The notes beneath the pieces were generated by a model that was not told the origin of the DNA, did not search any database, and saw only the letters and a program-made list of their open reading frames with translations. Made by a program: the position numbers and the translations under genes. Below, one piece after another: positions 63,997 through 64,000 of a DNA stretch of 64,000 nucleotides. Source of the stretch: Rhodobacter capsulatus (GTDB lineage: Bacteria > Pseudomonadota > Alphaproteobacteria > Rhodobacterales > Rhodobacteraceae); contig NZ_QKZO01000001.1 of the NCBI RefSeq assembly GCF_003254295.1, forward strand, positions 124,001 through 188,000. The letters are read 5' to 3'. Within the stretch, counting starts at the first letter, position 1, and the number at the start of each line of letters is the position of its first letter.

Positions 63997-64000
63997 TCCC

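Overview
The window is high-GC alphaproteobacterial chromosome, most like Rhodobacter, in particular the R. capsulatus lineage. This is inferred from codon use, from a trgA-trgB-cysK tellurite-resistance arrangement described in R. sphaeroides, from a pyruvate formate-lyase pair, and from a repeated Rhodobacter-type intergenic element. No database search was run. All family names rest on motifs read in the translations.

1-15939 is core metabolism and envelope. It holds the end of a CBS/DUF294 signalling protein with a CheY-like regulator, then pflA-pflB, a trypsin-like exported protease, the glycolate oxidase operon glcD-glcE-glcF, an SseB-domain protein, and a divergent ABC exporter ATPase / chain-length protein / kdsA set for Kdo-linked surface polysaccharide. 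A BaiN/YhiN-type flavoprotein ends the block. 16039-18850 is an accessory strip behind a tRNA-Gln. It has degenerate IS21 and IS110 pieces and a small cold-shock cluster (csp, DUF982, a 70-aa protein, DUF6481).

18940-26636 is a compact minus-strand operon headed by a MocR (GntR-aminotransferase) regulator. It continues with SbnA-like and SbnB-like enzymes, a glycine/D-amino-acid oxidase-like flavoenzyme, RidA, a threonine-synthase-like PLP enzyme and a BenE-type transporter. Most genes overlap or nearly touch. SbnA plus SbnB make L-2,3-diaminopropionate in known systems. Here they sit with catabolic or salvage enzymes and no siderophore genes, so this may be an undescribed amino-acid pathway. 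27229-37420 returns to ordinary genes: an exonuclease, two pirins, a MarR/membrane-protein pair with a perfect operator, a broken AraC gene, a sarcosine/dimethylglycine-dehydrogenase-like enzyme with a divergent XRE-cupin regulator and large palindrome, and a chemoreceptor.

37421-54782 is a genomic island ending at the 3' side of a tRNA-Ser. It contains a DNA-methylase scrap, a ParDE-like toxin-antitoxin pair, an HTH regulator with operators inside its own coding start, a large serine recombinase overlapping two ParB/RepB-like genes, scraps of prophage structural genes, an orphan HigB-like toxin, an IS5/IS427-type insertion sequence, a sacsin-type ATPase fragment beside a large RecB-like nuclease/SF1 helicase, and a cluster of broken defence-type genes ending in a chimeric helicase. 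It reads as a defence/mobile island that has been repeatedly cut and rejoined.

54783-64000 is core again: tRNA-Ser, an MscS-type channel overlapping cysK, trgB, trgA, photolyase, an orphan PotD-like binding protein, and a neuB-type nonulosonate synthase that probably starts another surface-glycan operon.
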